64,000 bases of DNA from contig NZ_JAALDK010000001.1 in NCBI RefSeq assembly GCF_013366925.1, positions 124,001-188,000 on the forward strand. The letters are read 5' to 3'. The notes beneath the pieces are model-generated. The model saw only the letters and a list, made by a program, of their open reading frames with translations, was not told where the DNA came from and ran no database searches. The translations under genes and the position numbers were made by a program. This DNA comes from Paraburkholderia youngii (GTDB lineage Bacteria; Pseudomonadota; Gammaproteobacteria; Burkholderiales; Burkholderiaceae). Positions 1 through 9,376 of this stretch are shown piece after piece; the stretch's first letter is position 1; the number at the start of each line of letters is the position of its first letter.

Positions 1-768
1 GAGTCGTCGATTCCGTTCTCGTATTACGACGACAAGCAGAACGTGATCGGCTACTCGCAGGATTACGCGATGAAGATCGTCGAGGCCGTCAAGCAGAAGC
101 TGAACATGCCGAACCTGAAGGTGAAGCTCGTGCCGGTCACGTCGCAGAACCGTATTCCGCTCGTGCAGAACGGCACGGTCGACATCGAGTGCGGCTCCAC
201 CACGAACAACCTCGAGCGCCAGCAACAGGCTGCCTTCACGAACACGATCTTCGTGATCGGCACGCGGTTGATGACCAAGAAAGATTCCGGTATCAAGGAC
301 TTCCCGGACCTGAAGGGCAAGACGGTCGTGACGACCGCCGGCACCACGTCCGAGCGCCTGCTTCGCAAGATGAACCAGGACAAGAGCATGGGCATGAACA
401 TCATCAGCGCAAAGGATCACGGCGAGTCGTTCCTGACGCTGTCGACGGGCCGTGCCGCCGCGTTCATGATGGACGACGCGCTGCTCGCCGGCGAGCGCGC
501 CAAGTCGAGCAACCCGAACGATTTCGTGATCGTCGGCACGCCGCAATCGCGTGAGGCTTACGGCTGCATGCTGCGCAAGAACGACGCCGACTTCAAGAAG
601 GTCGCTGACGACGCGATCGCGAAGGTTCAATTGTCGAGCGAAGGCGAAACGATCTACAAGCGCTGGTTCGAATCGCCGATCCCGCCGAAGGGCCTGAACC
701 TGAACTTCCCGATGAGCGACGACATGCGTGCGCTGTTCAAGAATCCGAACGACAAGGCAATCGACTAA
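1..768 (+). CDS. gltI: Glutamate/aspartate ABC transporter substrate-binding protein, 5' truncated
   Basis: Periplasmic receptor that delivers glutamate/aspartate to the GltJK permease. The reading frame is open from base 1, so the signal peptide and first lobe start lie outside the window; 255 codons plus stop are visible. The visible protein has the type 3 solute-binding fold markers: a DIECGSTTNN stretch, a second-lobe segment GKTVVTTAGTTSE and a FMMDDALLAGE segment. Assignment is from family resemblance and from the gltJ, gltK and gltL genes that follow on the same strand. A stem-loop with a short T-run lies between this gene and gltJ and may lower permease expression relative to the receptor. 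Confidence 0.93.
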   Translation, partial: ESSIPFSYYDDKQNVIGYSQDYAMKIVEAVKQKLNMPNLKVKLVPVTSQNRIPLVQNGTVDIECGSTTNNLERQQQAAFTNTIFVIGTRLMTKKDSGIKDFPDLKGKTVVTTAGTTSERLLRKMNQDKSMGMNIISAKDHGESFLTLSTGRAAAFMMDDALLAGERAKSSNPNDFVIVGTPQSREAYGCMLRKNDADFKKVADDAIAKVQLSSEGETIYKRWFESPIPPKGLNLNFPMSDDMRALFKNPNDKAID

Positions 769-806
769 ACCCTAGCTGCTTTTTCGACACTTTCGAAACG
801 CTGAAC

Positions 807-844
807 GGAACGGAAGGGGCCACGCGCTTCTTCCGTTTCTTTTT
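807..844 (+). terminator. Attenuator-like stem-loop between gltI and gltJ
   Basis: A 10-bp stem (807-816 with 830-839, one G-T pair) closes a 13-base loop and is followed by TTTTT at 840-844. It lies 16 bases before the gltJ start. It looks like a leaky intrinsic terminator that would let the receptor be made in excess over the membrane subunits. Confidence 0.55.
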
Positions 845-859
845 GCCGGAGTCTTGGTC

Positions 860-1600
860 ATGTCATATCACTGGAACTGGGGCATTCTGCTGAGTCCCGT
901 CTCCACGGGCGAGCCGACCACCTACCTGGGCTGGCTGCTCTCGGGGCTGTGGGTGACGGTCACCGTGTCGCTGTCGGCATGGGTGATCGCGCTGATCGTC
1001 GGCTCGCTGTTCGGTGTGCTGCGCACGGTGCCGAACAAATGGGCGTCGGGCGTCGGCACCGTCTACGTCGCGATTTTCCGTAACATTCCGCTGATCGTGC
1101 AGTTCTTCATCTGGTATCTGGTGATACCGGAGCTGCTGCCCGTGTCGATCGGCACCTGGTTCAAGCAATTGCCGCCGAGCGCGCAGTTCTTCTCGGCGTC
1201 GATCGTGTGTCTGGGCCTCTTCACCGCCGCGCGGGTGTGCGAGCAGGTGCGCTCGGGCATCAACGCGTTGCCGCGCGGCCAGCGTGCGGCCGGTCTCGCG
1301 GTGGGCTTCACGCAATGGCAAACGTATCGCTACGTGCTGCTGCCGGTCGCGTACCGGATCATCGTGCCGCCGCTCACCTCCGAGTTTCTGAACATCTTCA
1401 AGAACTCAGCGGTTGCCTCGACGATCGGTCTGCTCGATCTGTCCGCGCAGGCGCGTCAGCTGGTCGACTACACGTCGCAAACTTACGAGTCGTTCATCGC
1501 GGTCACGGTCGCATACATGCTGATCAACGTGATCGTGATGCTACTGATGCGCTGGGTCGAAGCGAAGTCCCGGCTGCCCGGCTATATCGGAGGCAAGTGA
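860..1600 (+). CDS. gltJ: Glutamate/aspartate ABC transporter permease GltJ
   Basis: Inner-membrane permease of the polar amino acid type (HisM/GltJ), 246 aa. It has several hydrophobic segments and the cytoplasmic EAA loop, seen as the [17 protein letters not shown] region near residue 140, which contacts the GltL ATPase. The ATG at 860 is chosen over an in-frame TTG six bases upstream because GCCGGAG lies just before it. The stop overlaps the gltK start (TGATG at 1598-1602), showing translational coupling within gltIJKL. Confidence 0.95.
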   Translation: MSYHWNWGILLSPVSTGEPTTYLGWLLSGLWVTVTVSLSAWVIALIVGSLFGVLRTVPNKWASGVGTVYVAIFRNIPLIVQFFIWYLVIPELLPVSIGTWFKQLPPSAQFFSASIVCLGLFTAARVCEQVRSGINALPRGQRAAGLAVGFTQWQTYRYVLLPVAYRIIVPPLTSEFLNIFKNSAVASTIGLLDLSAQARQLVDYTSQTYESFIAVTVAYMLINVIVMLLMRWVEAKSRLPGYIGGK

Positions 1601-2277
1601 TGCATCATTTCGACTGGAGCGGTATTCCGGGTGCACTGCCTACGCTGTGGACCGGCGCGATCATCACGTTCAAGATCACGCTCGTCGCGATCGTGTTCGG
1701 CATCATCTGGGGCACCATTCTCGCGATGTTTCGACTGTCGTCGGTCAAGCCTCTCGCATGGTTCGCGCAGGGCTACGTGACGCTGTTCCGTTCGATCCCG
1801 CTCGTGATGGTGCTGCTGTGGTTCTTCCTGATCGTGCCGCAGGTGCTGCAAAGCGTGCTCGGTCTGTCGGCCGACATCGACATCCGGCTCGCCTCGGCGA
1901 TGGTCGCGTTCTCGCTGTTCGAGGCTGCGTACTATTCGGAGATCATCCGCGCCGGCATTCAAGCGGTGCCGCGCGGCCAGGTCAACGCGGCGTTCGCGCT
2001 CGGCATGACCTATGGGCAGGCAATGCGTCTGATCGTGCTGCCGCAGGCGTTTCGCGCGATGGTGCCGCTGCTGCTCACGCAAGGGATCGTGCTGTTTCAG
2101 GATACATCGCTCGTGTACGTGATCAGCCTTGCCGACTTCTTCCGCACGGCCACGAATATTGGCGATCGTGACGGCACGAATGTCGAGATGGTACTGTTCG
2201 CGGGTGCGGTTTATTTCGTGATCTGCGTGATCGCGTCGAGCCTCGTCAAAGGTCTTCAGAAAAAGGTCGCAAGATGA
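1600..2277 (+). CDS. gltK: Glutamate/aspartate ABC transporter permease GltK
   Basis: Second permease subunit, 225 aa, pairing with GltJ to form the channel. It shows the same topology and an EAA loop ([18 protein letters not shown], near residue 125). The start ATG at 1600 overlaps the gltJ stop. An open frame continues upstream inside gltJ in another register but has no permease features there. The end overlaps gltL as ATGA at 2274-2277, so gltJ, gltK and gltL are probably translated as one coupled set. Confidence 0.95.
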   Translation: MHHFDWSGIPGALPTLWTGAIITFKITLVAIVFGIIWGTILAMFRLSSVKPLAWFAQGYVTLFRSIPLVMVLLWFFLIVPQVLQSVLGLSADIDIRLASAMVAFSLFEAAYYSEIIRAGIQAVPRGQVNAAFALGMTYGQAMRLIVLPQAFRAMVPLLLTQGIVLFQDTSLVYVISLADFFRTATNIGDRDGTNVEMVLFAGAVYFVICVIASSLVKGLQKKVAR

Positions 2278-2999
2278 TCTCTATCAAGAATGTTTCGAAG
2301 TGGTACGGCCATTTCCAGGTGCTGACCGACTGCACGACGGAAGTCAAGAAGGGCGAAGTGGTCGTGGTGTGCGGGCCGTCCGGCTCGGGCAAGTCCACGC
2401 TGATCAAGACCGTCAACGGCCTCGAGCCGTTCCAGAAGGGCGAGATCGTCATCAACGGTCAGTCGCTGACCGACAAGAAAACCAATCTGTCGAAGCTGCG
2501 CTCGAAGGTCGGCATGGTGTTCCAGCACTTCGAGCTGTTCCCGCATCTGTCTATCGTGCAGAACCTGACGCTCGCGCAGGTCAAGGTGCTCGGCCGCTCG
2601 AACGACGAGGCGACCGCGAAGGGCCTCAAGCTGCTCGATCGCGTCGGTCTGCGCGCGCATGCGGACAAGTATCCGGGGCAGCTGTCCGGTGGTCAGCAGC
2701 AGCGCGTGGCGATTGCGCGAGCGCTGTCCATGGACCCGATCGCGATGCTGTTCGACGAGCCGACTTCGGCGCTCGACCCAGAGATGATCAACGAAGTGCT
2801 CGACGTGATGGTCGAACTCGCGCAGGAAGGCATGACGATGATGTGCGTGACGCACGAAATGGGCTTTGCGAAGAAGGTCGCGCATCGCGTGATTTTCATG
2901 GACAAGGGCTTGATCGTCGAAGACGACCGCAAGGAAGACTTTTTCGCGAATCCGAAGTCGGATCGCGCGAAGGATTTTCTCGCGAAGATTCTGCACTGA
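2274..2999 (+). CDS. gltL: Glutamate/aspartate ABC transporter ATP-binding protein
   Basis: Cytoplasmic ATPase of the transporter, 241 aa, the usual length for GlnQ/GltL proteins. Walker A is GPSGSGKST at residues 34-42, the Q-loop glutamine is Q84, the ABC signature LSGGQ is at 137-141, Walker B ends in DE at 161-162, and the switch histidine is H194 (CVTHEM). All catalytic elements are present. It is the last gene of the operon and is followed by a strong intrinsic terminator at 3045. Confidence 0.97.
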   Translation: MISIKNVSKWYGHFQVLTDCTTEVKKGEVVVVCGPSGSGKSTLIKTVNGLEPFQKGEIVINGQSLTDKKTNLSKLRSKVGMVFQHFELFPHLSIVQNLTLAQVKVLGRSNDEATAKGLKLLDRVGLRAHADKYPGQLSGGQQQRVAIARALSMDPIAMLFDEPTSALDPEMINEVLDVMVELAQEGMTMMCVTHEMGFAKKVAHRVIFMDKGLIVEDDRKEDFFANPKSDRAKDFLAKILH

Positions 3000-3044
3000 G
3001 CTTCGCTGCGCGGGCCTCGTTGCCGAGGCTTGTGTGGGGATGAG

Positions 3045-3072
3045 AAAAAGCCGCTCCGTGGAGCGGCTTTTT
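3045..3072 (+). terminator. Intrinsic terminator of gltIJKL
   Basis: A-rich arm, then GCCGCTCC / GGAGCGGC stem with a short GT-type loop, then a five-T run. Directly follows gltL. The leading A-run makes it usable from the opposite strand too, where the YafJ-like gene ends at 3102. Confidence 0.85.
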
Positions 3073-3101
3073 GTTGCCTGGCTGAGGGCGACGTCAGCGG
3101 T

Positions 3102-4061
3102 TCATGACTCGAACGCCGCCGCATCATCCGCGGCTTCGAGATCGGTTTCGCTGTCGGGCGAAAGCGTGGTTCCGCGCGTGCTCACCGGCTGCGCGCCGTT
3201 CGACGCCGCGATCGTCGTCGCCGATGCGGATGCATCGAGGGCCGGATTGCGCAGCTTTTCGAGCACCGAGTCCGGCACCGGGATATTGGCCTGGCCGATC
3301 ACTTCGCCATGCCGGAACATCAGCAGATCGCCGGGCTTGAACGCGGTCCACACTTCGTTGTCGGTCAGCGGCTTGGTCGCGATGACGGCGACGCGGTCTT
3401 CGGGTGTCGTGTATTTGGCGAAGTCGATCGATACGTCCGCGTCGACCAGATGCGCGGTCGAAAACGGCCAGTGACGCACGAGGTAATGCAGATGCGTCGA
3501 GCAATGCGCAAACAGCGCCTGGCCGTTCGACATCAGGAAATTGAACACGCCGTATTGCGTGATTTCACGCGTGAGCGCCTCGAGCGCGCCGAACAGCTCG
3601 TCAAGCGGCGGCTGCTGCGTGCCCGGAAAAGCCTTGCGCAAACCTTGCAGCAGCGCGCAGAACGAGAGTTCGCTGTCGGTCGTGCCGACCGGCTGATACA
3701 CGCCGTTCAACTCCGGCGCGTAGCCCTGCAGATCGCCGTTATGCGCGAAGATCCAGTGACGTCCCCACAGTTCGCGCATGAACGGGTGGCAGTTTTCGAG
3801 CAGGATGTGCCCTTGCGTCGCCTTGCGGATGTGCGCGATCGTGTTTTTCGATTTGATCGGGTAGCGCTTGACCATCTCGGCGATCGGCGAGGTGGCCGAC
3901 GATTGATGATCGATGAACAGGCGGCAGGCCTTGTCTTCAAAGAAGGCGATGCCCCAGCCGTCGGCGTGGTGATCGGTGACGCCGCCGCGCGCCGCAAAGC
4001 CGGTAAAGGAAAACGTGACGTCCGTCGGCGCGGCGCAGTTCATTCCGAGAAGTTGGCACAT
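3102..4061 (-). CDS. Class II glutamine amidotransferase, YafJ-like
   Basis: 319 aa protein of the YafJ/glutamine amidotransferase type 2 family. Cys2 directly after the initiator Met (MCQLLGMN) is the expected Ntn nucleophile. ADGWGIAF near residue 34 and FAHNGDL near residue 107 are the family motifs that shape the glutaminase site. No synthase domain is fused, so the ammonia acceptor is unknown. The last 50 or so residues are Ala/Ser/Asp rich and look disordered. It is convergent with gltL and divergent from pyrC. Biological role is unassigned even in well-studied relatives. Confidence 0.88.
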   Translation of the reverse strand: MCQLLGMNCAAPTDVTFSFTGFAARGGVTDHHADGWGIAFFEDKACRLFIDHQSSATSPIAEMVKRYPIKSKNTIAHIRKATQGHILLENCHPFMRELWGRHWIFAHNGDLQGYAPELNGVYQPVGTTDSELSFCALLQGLRKAFPGTQQPPLDELFGALEALTREITQYGVFNFLMSNGQALFAHCSTHLHYLVRHWPFSTAHLVDADVSIDFAKYTTPEDRVAVIATKPLTDNEVWTAFKPGDLLMFRHGEVIGQANIPVPDSVLEKLRNPALDASASATTIAASNGAQPVSTRGTTLSPDSETDLEAADDAAAFES

Positions 4062-4224
4062 GTTGCAGGTGAGCCTGTGAACGGAGCGAGCCGTTACAAT
4101 GATGATTTTCCAAGCATATCACCGAGCCGGAGACGCCAAATAGCAAAATTGACACGTGTTTGGGCCGCTACAACGCGGTTTGACCGGTCGATCAGCGAGG
4201 CGCGCGAAGTCTCGTATTCCTGCC

Positions 4225-5286
4225 ATGACTGCTTCCAACGTTTCCCCCGATTCCGTCACGCTGGTCCGCCCGGACGACTGGCACCTGCACGTGCGCGACG
4301 GCGCGATGCTCGCGGCCGTGCTGCCTGACACCGCGCGCCAGTTCGGCCGCGCGATCATCATGCCGAACCTGAAGCCGCCGGTCACGACGACCGGGATGGC
4401 GAGGGCGTATCGCGAGCGCATCATCGCCGCGATTCCCGAGGGCGCGAAATTCGAGCCGCTGATGACGCTGTACCTGACCGACAACACGCCGCCCGACGAA
4501 ATCCGCCGCGCGCGCGAGAGCGGCTTCGTGCACGGCGTGAAGCTCTATCCGGCGGGCGCGACGACGAACTCCGACGCGGGCGTCACCGATCTGATGAAGT
4601 GCGCGAATACGCTGGAAGTGATGCAGGAAGTCGGCATGCCGCTGCTCGTGCACGGCGAGGTGACGGATTCGGACATCGATCTGTTCGACCGCGAGAAGGT
4701 CTTCATCGATCGCGTGATGATGCCGCTGCGCCGGGCGTTTCCGGCGCTGAAGGTCGTGTTCGAGCACATCACGACGAAGGACGCGGCAGACTACGTCCGC
4801 GAGGCGGGCGTCGCGCCGGAACTGCTAGGAGCTACGATTACCGCGCACCATCTGCTGTACAACCGCAATGCGATTTTCCAGGGCGGCATCCGTCCGCATT
4901 ACTACTGCCTGCCCGTGCTCAAGCGCGAGACGCATCGCGTCGCGCTGGTCGAGGCCGCGACCTCGGGCGATCCGCGTTTCTTCCTCGGCACCGACAGCGC
5001 GCCGCATCCGAAGGGACTGAAGGAGCACGCGTGCGGCTGCGCGGGCTGCTACACCGCGCTGCACGCGCTCGAGCTCTACACCGAGGCATTCGACAAGGCC
5101 GGCGCGCTCGACAAGCTCGAAGGCTTCGCGAGCTTTCACGGGCCGGACTTCTATCGTCTGCCGCGCAATACGGAGAAGATCACGCTGCGTCGTGAGGAAT
5201 GGACGCTGCCGGCCGAGCTGCCGGCTGGTGATACGCCGGTCGTGCCGCTGCGCGGCGGCGAATCGATTGGCTGGCGTCTCGTTTGA
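4225..5286 (+). CDS. pyrC: Dihydroorotase, PyrC type
   Basis: Converts carbamoyl-aspartate to dihydroorotate in pyrimidine synthesis, in the cytoplasm; 353 aa, close to the E. coli-type enzyme. The metal-binding HLH pair is H20/H22 (DDWHLHVRD). The [13 protein letters not shown] segment carries the lysine that is carboxylated in this family; LLVHGEV and FEHITT carry further histidine ligands; [10 protein letters not shown] carries the catalytic aspartate. The frame is open up to 4156, but the ATG at 4225 begins the recognisable protein. The stop overlaps the start region of the DUF3025 gene, suggesting a two-gene operon. Confidence 0.95.
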   Translation: MTASNVSPDSVTLVRPDDWHLHVRDGAMLAAVLPDTARQFGRAIIMPNLKPPVTTTGMARAYRERIIAAIPEGAKFEPLMTLYLTDNTPPDEIRRARESGFVHGVKLYPAGATTNSDAGVTDLMKCANTLEVMQEVGMPLLVHGEVTDSDIDLFDREKVFIDRVMMPLRRAFPALKVVFEHITTKDAADYVREAGVAPELLGATITAHHLLYNRNAIFQGGIRPHYYCLPVLKRETHRVALVEAATSGDPRFFLGTDSAPHPKGLKEHACGCAGCYTALHALELYTEAFDKAGALDKLEGFASFHGPDFYRLPRNTEKITLRREEWTLPAELPAGDTPVVPLRGGESIGWRLV

Positions 5287-5297
5287 GGCTACGGCAG

Positions 5298-6224
5298 ATG
5301 CCCGAGCGTGAGGCGGGGCAGCGCACTGCCAATATTGATGTGGCGGCGAACGCGGGCTTCGCGCTAGCGCATGAAGCCGCGGCCAAAGCTGCGCGCGGCA
5401 TGGCAACCGAGCCTGTGCCAGCAGGCTTCGCCGCAATCGACTGGTCGGCGCCGTGGTTCGCGCAATTCGCCGCACGCGGTCAGCGTTGGCAGCAAGCCGC
5501 GCTGACCGGCTACGCTGACCTGCTCGCCGCGATGAATGCCGACGCGGCCCAGATGCAACAGACCACCGGCCGCGGCCAGCGTCTCGCGTTTATCGCGCAG
5601 GACGATCTGCCACCGGGCGCCGCGTACGAGGGGCATATCGCGTCGACCGGTTGCGTGCCGACGCGCCACAATCTGCACGACTTCTTCAACGGTTCGATGT
5701 GGTTCGCCTTTCCGCGCATCAAGGCGGCGTTGAACGCGCGCCAGTCGGCGGAACTCGACGTGCGCGGCGTCGGCTCGACGCGTGGCGGCGTGCGCGACAT
5801 GCTGACTCTGTTCGACGAAAATGCGCTGCTGTTCGCTTGCGCCGATCCTGCGCTGAGCGCCGCGCTACGTGGTTTCGACTGGCAAACGCTGTTCGTCGCA
5901 CGGCGCGATGCATGGGGGCGCGCCTGCGAAGTACGTTGCTTCGGTCATGCGCTGCTGGAAAAGCTGATCGCGCCATTCAAGGGCTGCACCGGCCATGCGT
6001 GGATCGTCGACGTTCCGGCCGAATATTTCGATTGGGACACCCCGGCGCGCGACGCATGGCTCGATGAAGTGGTCAGCACGGCGGTGCTCGGCACCGACGC
6101 TTTGACGAGCCGCCTGTTCGCACCGCTGCCGGTGCTCGGCATTCCGGGCTGGTGGCCCGAGAACGAATCACCCGCGTTCTACGACGACACGACCGTGTTC
6201 CGAGCGGGGCGGCGCAACCGCTAG
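5298..6224 (+). CDS. DUF3025 domain protein
   Basis: About 308 aa soluble protein recognised as the DUF3025 family, common beside pyrC in Burkholderiales. Features seen are a HNLHDFFNGSMWFAFPRIK block near residue 115, an LFDENALLF block, and a C-terminal PVLGIPGWWPENE motif. No catalytic residues can be assigned. The start is uncertain: a TTG at 5283 overlaps the pyrC stop, ATG 5298 is used here, and ATG 5400 is also possible because the first 35 residues are Ala-rich and of low complexity. Function is unknown. Confidence 0.8.
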   Translation: MPEREAGQRTANIDVAANAGFALAHEAAAKAARGMATEPVPAGFAAIDWSAPWFAQFAARGQRWQQAALTGYADLLAAMNADAAQMQQTTGRGQRLAFIAQDDLPPGAAYEGHIASTGCVPTRHNLHDFFNGSMWFAFPRIKAALNARQSAELDVRGVGSTRGGVRDMLTLFDENALLFACADPALSAALRGFDWQTLFVARRDAWGRACEVRCFGHALLEKLIAPFKGCTGHAWIVDVPAEYFDWDTPARDAWLDEVVSTAVLGTDALTSRLFAPLPVLGIPGWWPENESPAFYDDTTVFRAGRRNR

Positions 6225-6256
6225 GCGCTTTTGCGTTCGGTGTTAAAATCCGCGCC

Positions 6257-6680
<424 letters not shown>

Positions 6681-6682
6681 AG

Positions 6683-6715
6683 AAAAGCCGGCGTCCGTTG
6701 GGACGCCGGCTTTTT
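6683..6715 (+). terminator. Terminator of rnpB
   Basis: AAAAGCCGGCGTCC paired with GGACGCCGGCTTTTT around a GTTG loop, just after the RNase P RNA. Confidence 0.85.
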
Positions 6716-6761
6716 CATTTGGGGGCGCGGATGCCGGCCGTGGCCGCCATCGCTACCGTGC

Positions 6762-7184
6762 TCAGAGCGCGACGATGTCGAACGAATGCGTGAGCTCGGC
6801 GGTCTTCGCGATCATGATCGACGCCGAACAGTATTTGTCGTGCGACAGATTGATTGCGCGCTCGACAGTCGCCGGATTCAGATTCTTGCCCGTCACCGTG
6901 AAGTGGAAGTGGATCTTCGTGAACACTTTCGGATCTTCGCTTGCGCGCTCGGCCTTCAGTGTCACCGAGCAGCCGGCGATCTCCTGGCGGCTCTTCTTCA
7001 GGATCATCACGACGTCGTAGGCGGTGCAGCCGCCGGTGCCGAGCAGCACCATTTCCATCGGACGCGGCGCGAGGTTGCGTCCGCCACCCTCGGGTGCGCC
7101 GTCCATCGCCACCAGATGACCGCTGCCCGTCTCGGCCGCGAACGCCATCCCGTCTTGTCCCATCCAGCTTACTTTGCATTCCAT
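6762..7184 (-). CDS. OsmC/Ohr-family peroxide reductase-like protein
   Basis: 140 aa OsmC-superfamily protein. The two cysteines typical of the fold are seen as C53 (LLGTGGCTAYD) and C119 (SHDKYCSAS); such pairs reduce organic peroxides or hydroperoxides in characterised members. The ATG at 7184 is chosen because GGGAG lies 8-12 bases upstream; the frame continues 20 codons further but without a better site. It resembles the YhfA-like OsmC subgroup more than Ohr. It is transcribed alone, away from the small RNA unit at 7483. Substrate is not known. Confidence 0.87.
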   Translation of the reverse strand: MECKVSWMGQDGMAFAAETGSGHLVAMDGAPEGGGRNLAPRPMEMVLLGTGGCTAYDVVMILKKSRQEIAGCSVTLKAERASEDPKVFTKIHFHFTVTGKNLNPATVERAINLSHDKYCSASIMIAKTAELTHSFDIVAL

Positions 7185-7482
7185 GCTGTCACTCCCACCG
7201 CGCATCGCTTTGTCGAGACGGCATTGTAGCCCGGTGTCTGACAATTAGCTCAGGCCGACCGCAGCCGGTGTCCATGCACACTGATTGCTTTCTTGCTGCG
7301 GTGCGGAATGGACCGCCGATTTCCTGGTCCCACGCCCCGTTTAGGGGTTTTACTCTAGGGGATATCTGTTGCTGTTCGAATTATTCCACCCTTAGTGCTT
7401 GATCCAAAAGGAGTTTTTCCAAACGTTAGTCGCACACCGAGTATTCCACATGATGAAATCACATTTCGCAATGCAAATGTTC

Positions 7483-7511
7483 TTGCGTTGCACAAGGGCC
7501 ACTCTTATAAT
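7483..7511 (+). promoter_or_regulatory. Near-consensus sigma70 promoter of the 7518 small RNA
   Basis: -35 TTGCGT at 7483-7488 and -10 TATAAT at 7506-7511 with a 17-bp spacer. The predicted start is A7518. No open reading frame with a ribosome binding site follows before the terminator. Confidence 0.8.
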
Positions 7512-7517
7512 CCACCC

Positions 7518-7605
7518 ATCGTTGCAGCAGTTCTGCAACCTCCGCTGTCTCCTCCACCTCCTCCTTTGGTGGATTAAACCCGAACCACTTGTTCGGGTTT
7601 TTTTT
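7518..7605 (+). ncRNA. Candidate small RNA with loop-exposed anti-Shine-Dalgarno sequence
   Basis: About 88 nt between a near-consensus promoter and a strong intrinsic terminator. Three stem-loops are visible: GTTGCAG/CTGCAAC (7521-7527 with 7533-7539), CCACC/GGTGG (7554-7558 with 7568-7572) with loop TCCTCCTTT, and the terminator stem. The middle hairpin, with its upstream CTCCT repeats, contains CACCTCC, the same as the 16S rRNA 3' tail, and could pair with ribosome binding sites. The arrangement resembles the betaproteobacterial toxic small RNA family (BTSR1) as I remember it; that identity is unverified. Confidence 0.7.
7576..7605 (+). terminator. Terminator of the 7518 small RNA
   Basis: AAACCCGAAC at 7576-7585 pairs with GTTCGGGTTT at 7591-7600 around a CACTT loop, ending in eight consecutive T (7598-7605). 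Confidence 0.9.
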
Positions 7606-7669
7606 CGCCTGGCTTTGTCCGCCGTTTTGCCCCGATTTCGGACCGCTCATGGAGAGCGCATCGCACGTT

Positions 7670-7699
7670 TTGACTTGCGAGTAGAAATTCCTTTATAAT
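7670..7699 (+). promoter_or_regulatory. Promoter of rplM-rpsI
   Basis: -35 TTGACT at 7670-7675 and -10 TATAAT at 7694-7699, spacer 18 bp. The start near 7705 would give an mRNA leader of about 115 bases, which contains a TTCCGC/GCGGAA hairpin (7709-7714 with 7725-7730). Confidence 0.8.
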
Positions 7700-7820
7700 T
7701 CAGGGCTTTTCCGCATCCGCGCCCGCGGAAGAAGAACCAGGGAGAGCCTGCACGCGCCTCGATGCGCAAATTACAAGCAGGAAAGAACACATTGGGCGCA
7801 GCAATTTTTTTGGATCGATC

Positions 7821-8249
7821 ATGAAGACGTTTTCCGCAAAAGCCCATGAGGTGACGCGCGAATGGTACGTGATTGACGCGACGGATAAGGTTCTCGGGCG
7901 TGTCGCCAGCGAAGTGGCACACCGTCTTCGCGGCAAGCACAAGCCTGAATTCACTCCCCACGTCGACACCGGTGATTTCATCATCGTTATCAATGCTGGC
8001 AAGCTGAAGGTCACGGGCAACAAGGTTACCGACAAGAAGTACTACCGTCACTCGGGCTACCCGGGCGGTATCTATGAAACGACGTTCGGCAAGATGCAGG
8101 AACGCTTCCCGGGCCGCGCGCTCGAGAAGGCGGTCAAGGGCATGCTGCCGAAGGGCCCGCTCGGCTACGCGATGATCAAGAAGCTGAAGGTCTACGCTGA
8201 CGCAACGCATCCGCATTCGGCACAACAGCCGAAGGCGCTCGAGATCTAA
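7821..8249 (+). CDS. rplM: 50S ribosomal protein L13
   Basis: 142 aa, the standard bacterial L13 length. [20 protein letters not shown] at the start and the [12 protein letters not shown] segment near residue 73 are hallmarks of the family. L13 is an early-assembling protein of the large subunit that contacts 23S rRNA. It is followed 11 bases later by rpsI in the universally conserved rplM-rpsI operon. The long leader could host feedback control, as r-protein operons often do, but no known leader motif was recognised. Confidence 0.98.
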   Translation: MKTFSAKAHEVTREWYVIDATDKVLGRVASEVAHRLRGKHKPEFTPHVDTGDFIIVINAGKLKVTGNKVTDKKYYRHSGYPGGIYETTFGKMQERFPGRALEKAVKGMLPKGPLGYAMIKKLKVYADATHPHSAQQPKALEI

Positions 8250-8260
8250 GGGGAGCCCAC

Positions 8261-8653
8261 ATGATCGGTAACTGGAATTACGGCACGGGCCGCCGCAAGA
8301 GCGCCGTCGCTCGCGTGTTCATCAAGGCAGGCAAGGGCGACATCGTTGTGAACGGCAAGCCCATCGCCGACTACTTCTCGCGCGAAACGTCGCTGATGAT
8401 CGTGCGTCAGCCGCTGGAACTCACGAACCACGGCACCACGTTCGACATCAAGGTCAACGTGACCGGTGGCGGTGAAACGGGTCAAGCCGGTGCGGTTCGC
8501 CACGGCATCACCCGCGCTCTGATGGACTACGACGCAACGCTGAAGCCGCAACTGTCGAACGCTGGCTTCGTTACGCGTGACGCTCGTGAAGTCGAACGTA
8601 AGAAGGTCGGCTTCCACAAGGCACGTCGCCGCAAGCAGTTCTCGAAGCGTTAA
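8261..8653 (+). CDS. rpsI: 30S ribosomal protein S9
   Basis: 130 aa S9. The start segment [13 protein letters not shown] and the basic C-terminus RRKQFSKR, whose tail reaches the P-site tRNA in the ribosome, are both present. A GGGGAG ribosome binding site lies just upstream. It is the second gene of the rplM operon and is followed by a strong terminator. Confidence 0.98.
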   Translation: MIGNWNYGTGRRKSAVARVFIKAGKGDIVVNGKPIADYFSRETSLMIVRQPLELTNHGTTFDIKVNVTGGGETGQAGAVRHGITRALMDYDATLKPQLSNAGFVTRDAREVERKKVGFHKARRRKQFSKR

Positions 8654-8694
8654 TCGTTTCGGGCGCAATCCGGGGCTTCACGCCGGTTTGCAGC

Positions 8695-8732
8695 AAAAGC
8701 CGCCAACGCCACGAGCGAAGGCGGCTTTTTTT
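8695..8732 (+). terminator. Terminator of rplM-rpsI
   Basis: AAAAGCCGCC at 8695-8704 pairs with GGCGGCTTTT starting at 8720, followed by a T-run to 8732. Confidence 0.8.
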
Positions 8733-8887
8733 ATGCTTCGCTGGCGTTCGCGGCCTGGTCTCGTTCGCTCAGCGGCAACGGCTCGCCTTGCATCGACCTT
8801 GCAACAAGAACCCATTGATTTTGTGGGCATCAGCACGATATCCGGAACAGCCCTACAATATCGGCTAAAGCTTTTTGGAGAGTTCGA

Positions 8888-9253
8888 ATGAACGCAGTCA
8901 CCGACACCCCCGTGACCGAGATGCCGGCCCCCTTCGTCTTCACCGACGCAGCGGCGGACAAGGTCAAGCAACTGATCGATGAGGAAGGCAACCCGGAGCT
9001 CAAACTGCGCGTGTTCGTGCAGGGCGGCGGCTGCTCGGGCTTCCAGTACGGCTTCACGTTTGACGAAGCGATCAACGAAGACGACACCGTGATGAACAAG
9101 AGCGGCGTGCAGCTTCTGATCGACTCGATGAGCTACCAGTACCTGGTCGGCGCAGAGATCGACTACAAGGATGACATCAACGGCGCGCAGTTCGTCATCA
9201 AGAACCCGAACGCGACCACGACCTGCGGTTGCGGTTCGTCGTTTTCGGTCTGA
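8888..9253 (+). CDS. erpA: Iron-sulfur cluster insertion protein ErpA
   Basis: 121 aa A-type Fe-S carrier. The three cluster-binding cysteines are C49 (GGGCSGF) and the C113/C115 pair (TTCGCGSS). It passes [4Fe-4S] clusters to target enzymes, among them those of isoprenoid synthesis in characterised bacteria. GGAGAG precedes the ATG by a few bases. It stands alone with its own terminator. In Burkholderiales it commonly follows rpsI, as here. Confidence 0.95.
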   Translation: MNAVTDTPVTEMPAPFVFTDAAADKVKQLIDEEGNPELKLRVFVQGGGCSGFQYGFTFDEAINEDDTVMNKSGVQLLIDSMSYQYLVGAEIDYKDDINGAQFVIKNPNATTTCGCGSSFSV

Positions 9254-9281
9254 GCGGTAAAAGGCTCATTAAACCACAGGG

Positions 9282-9308
9282 AAAACGGGGCCTCGGTCCC
9301 GTTTTTTT
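9282..9308 (+). terminator. Terminator of erpA
   Basis: AAAACGGG pairs with CCCGTTTT across an eight-base loop, followed by further T residues. Confidence 0.8.
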
Positions 9309-9376
9309 ATTGGTTCCGTGCCACCGAAGCAGCGCGCGACGGCAAAAGGCGTCGGTTTCTTCGCCTTGACCTCTCA

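Noticed and set aside
7333..7351. CCCC/GGGG hairpin with TTTT downstream of the OsmC gene region
   Set aside because: The stem is only four pairs and lies upstream of the OsmC start on the wrong strand; no transcript would need it.
7395..7577. Open frame overlapping the small RNA with a poly-Pro end
   Set aside because: The proline run is only the CU-rich anti-SD segment read as codons; no RBS, and the promoter lies inside the frame.
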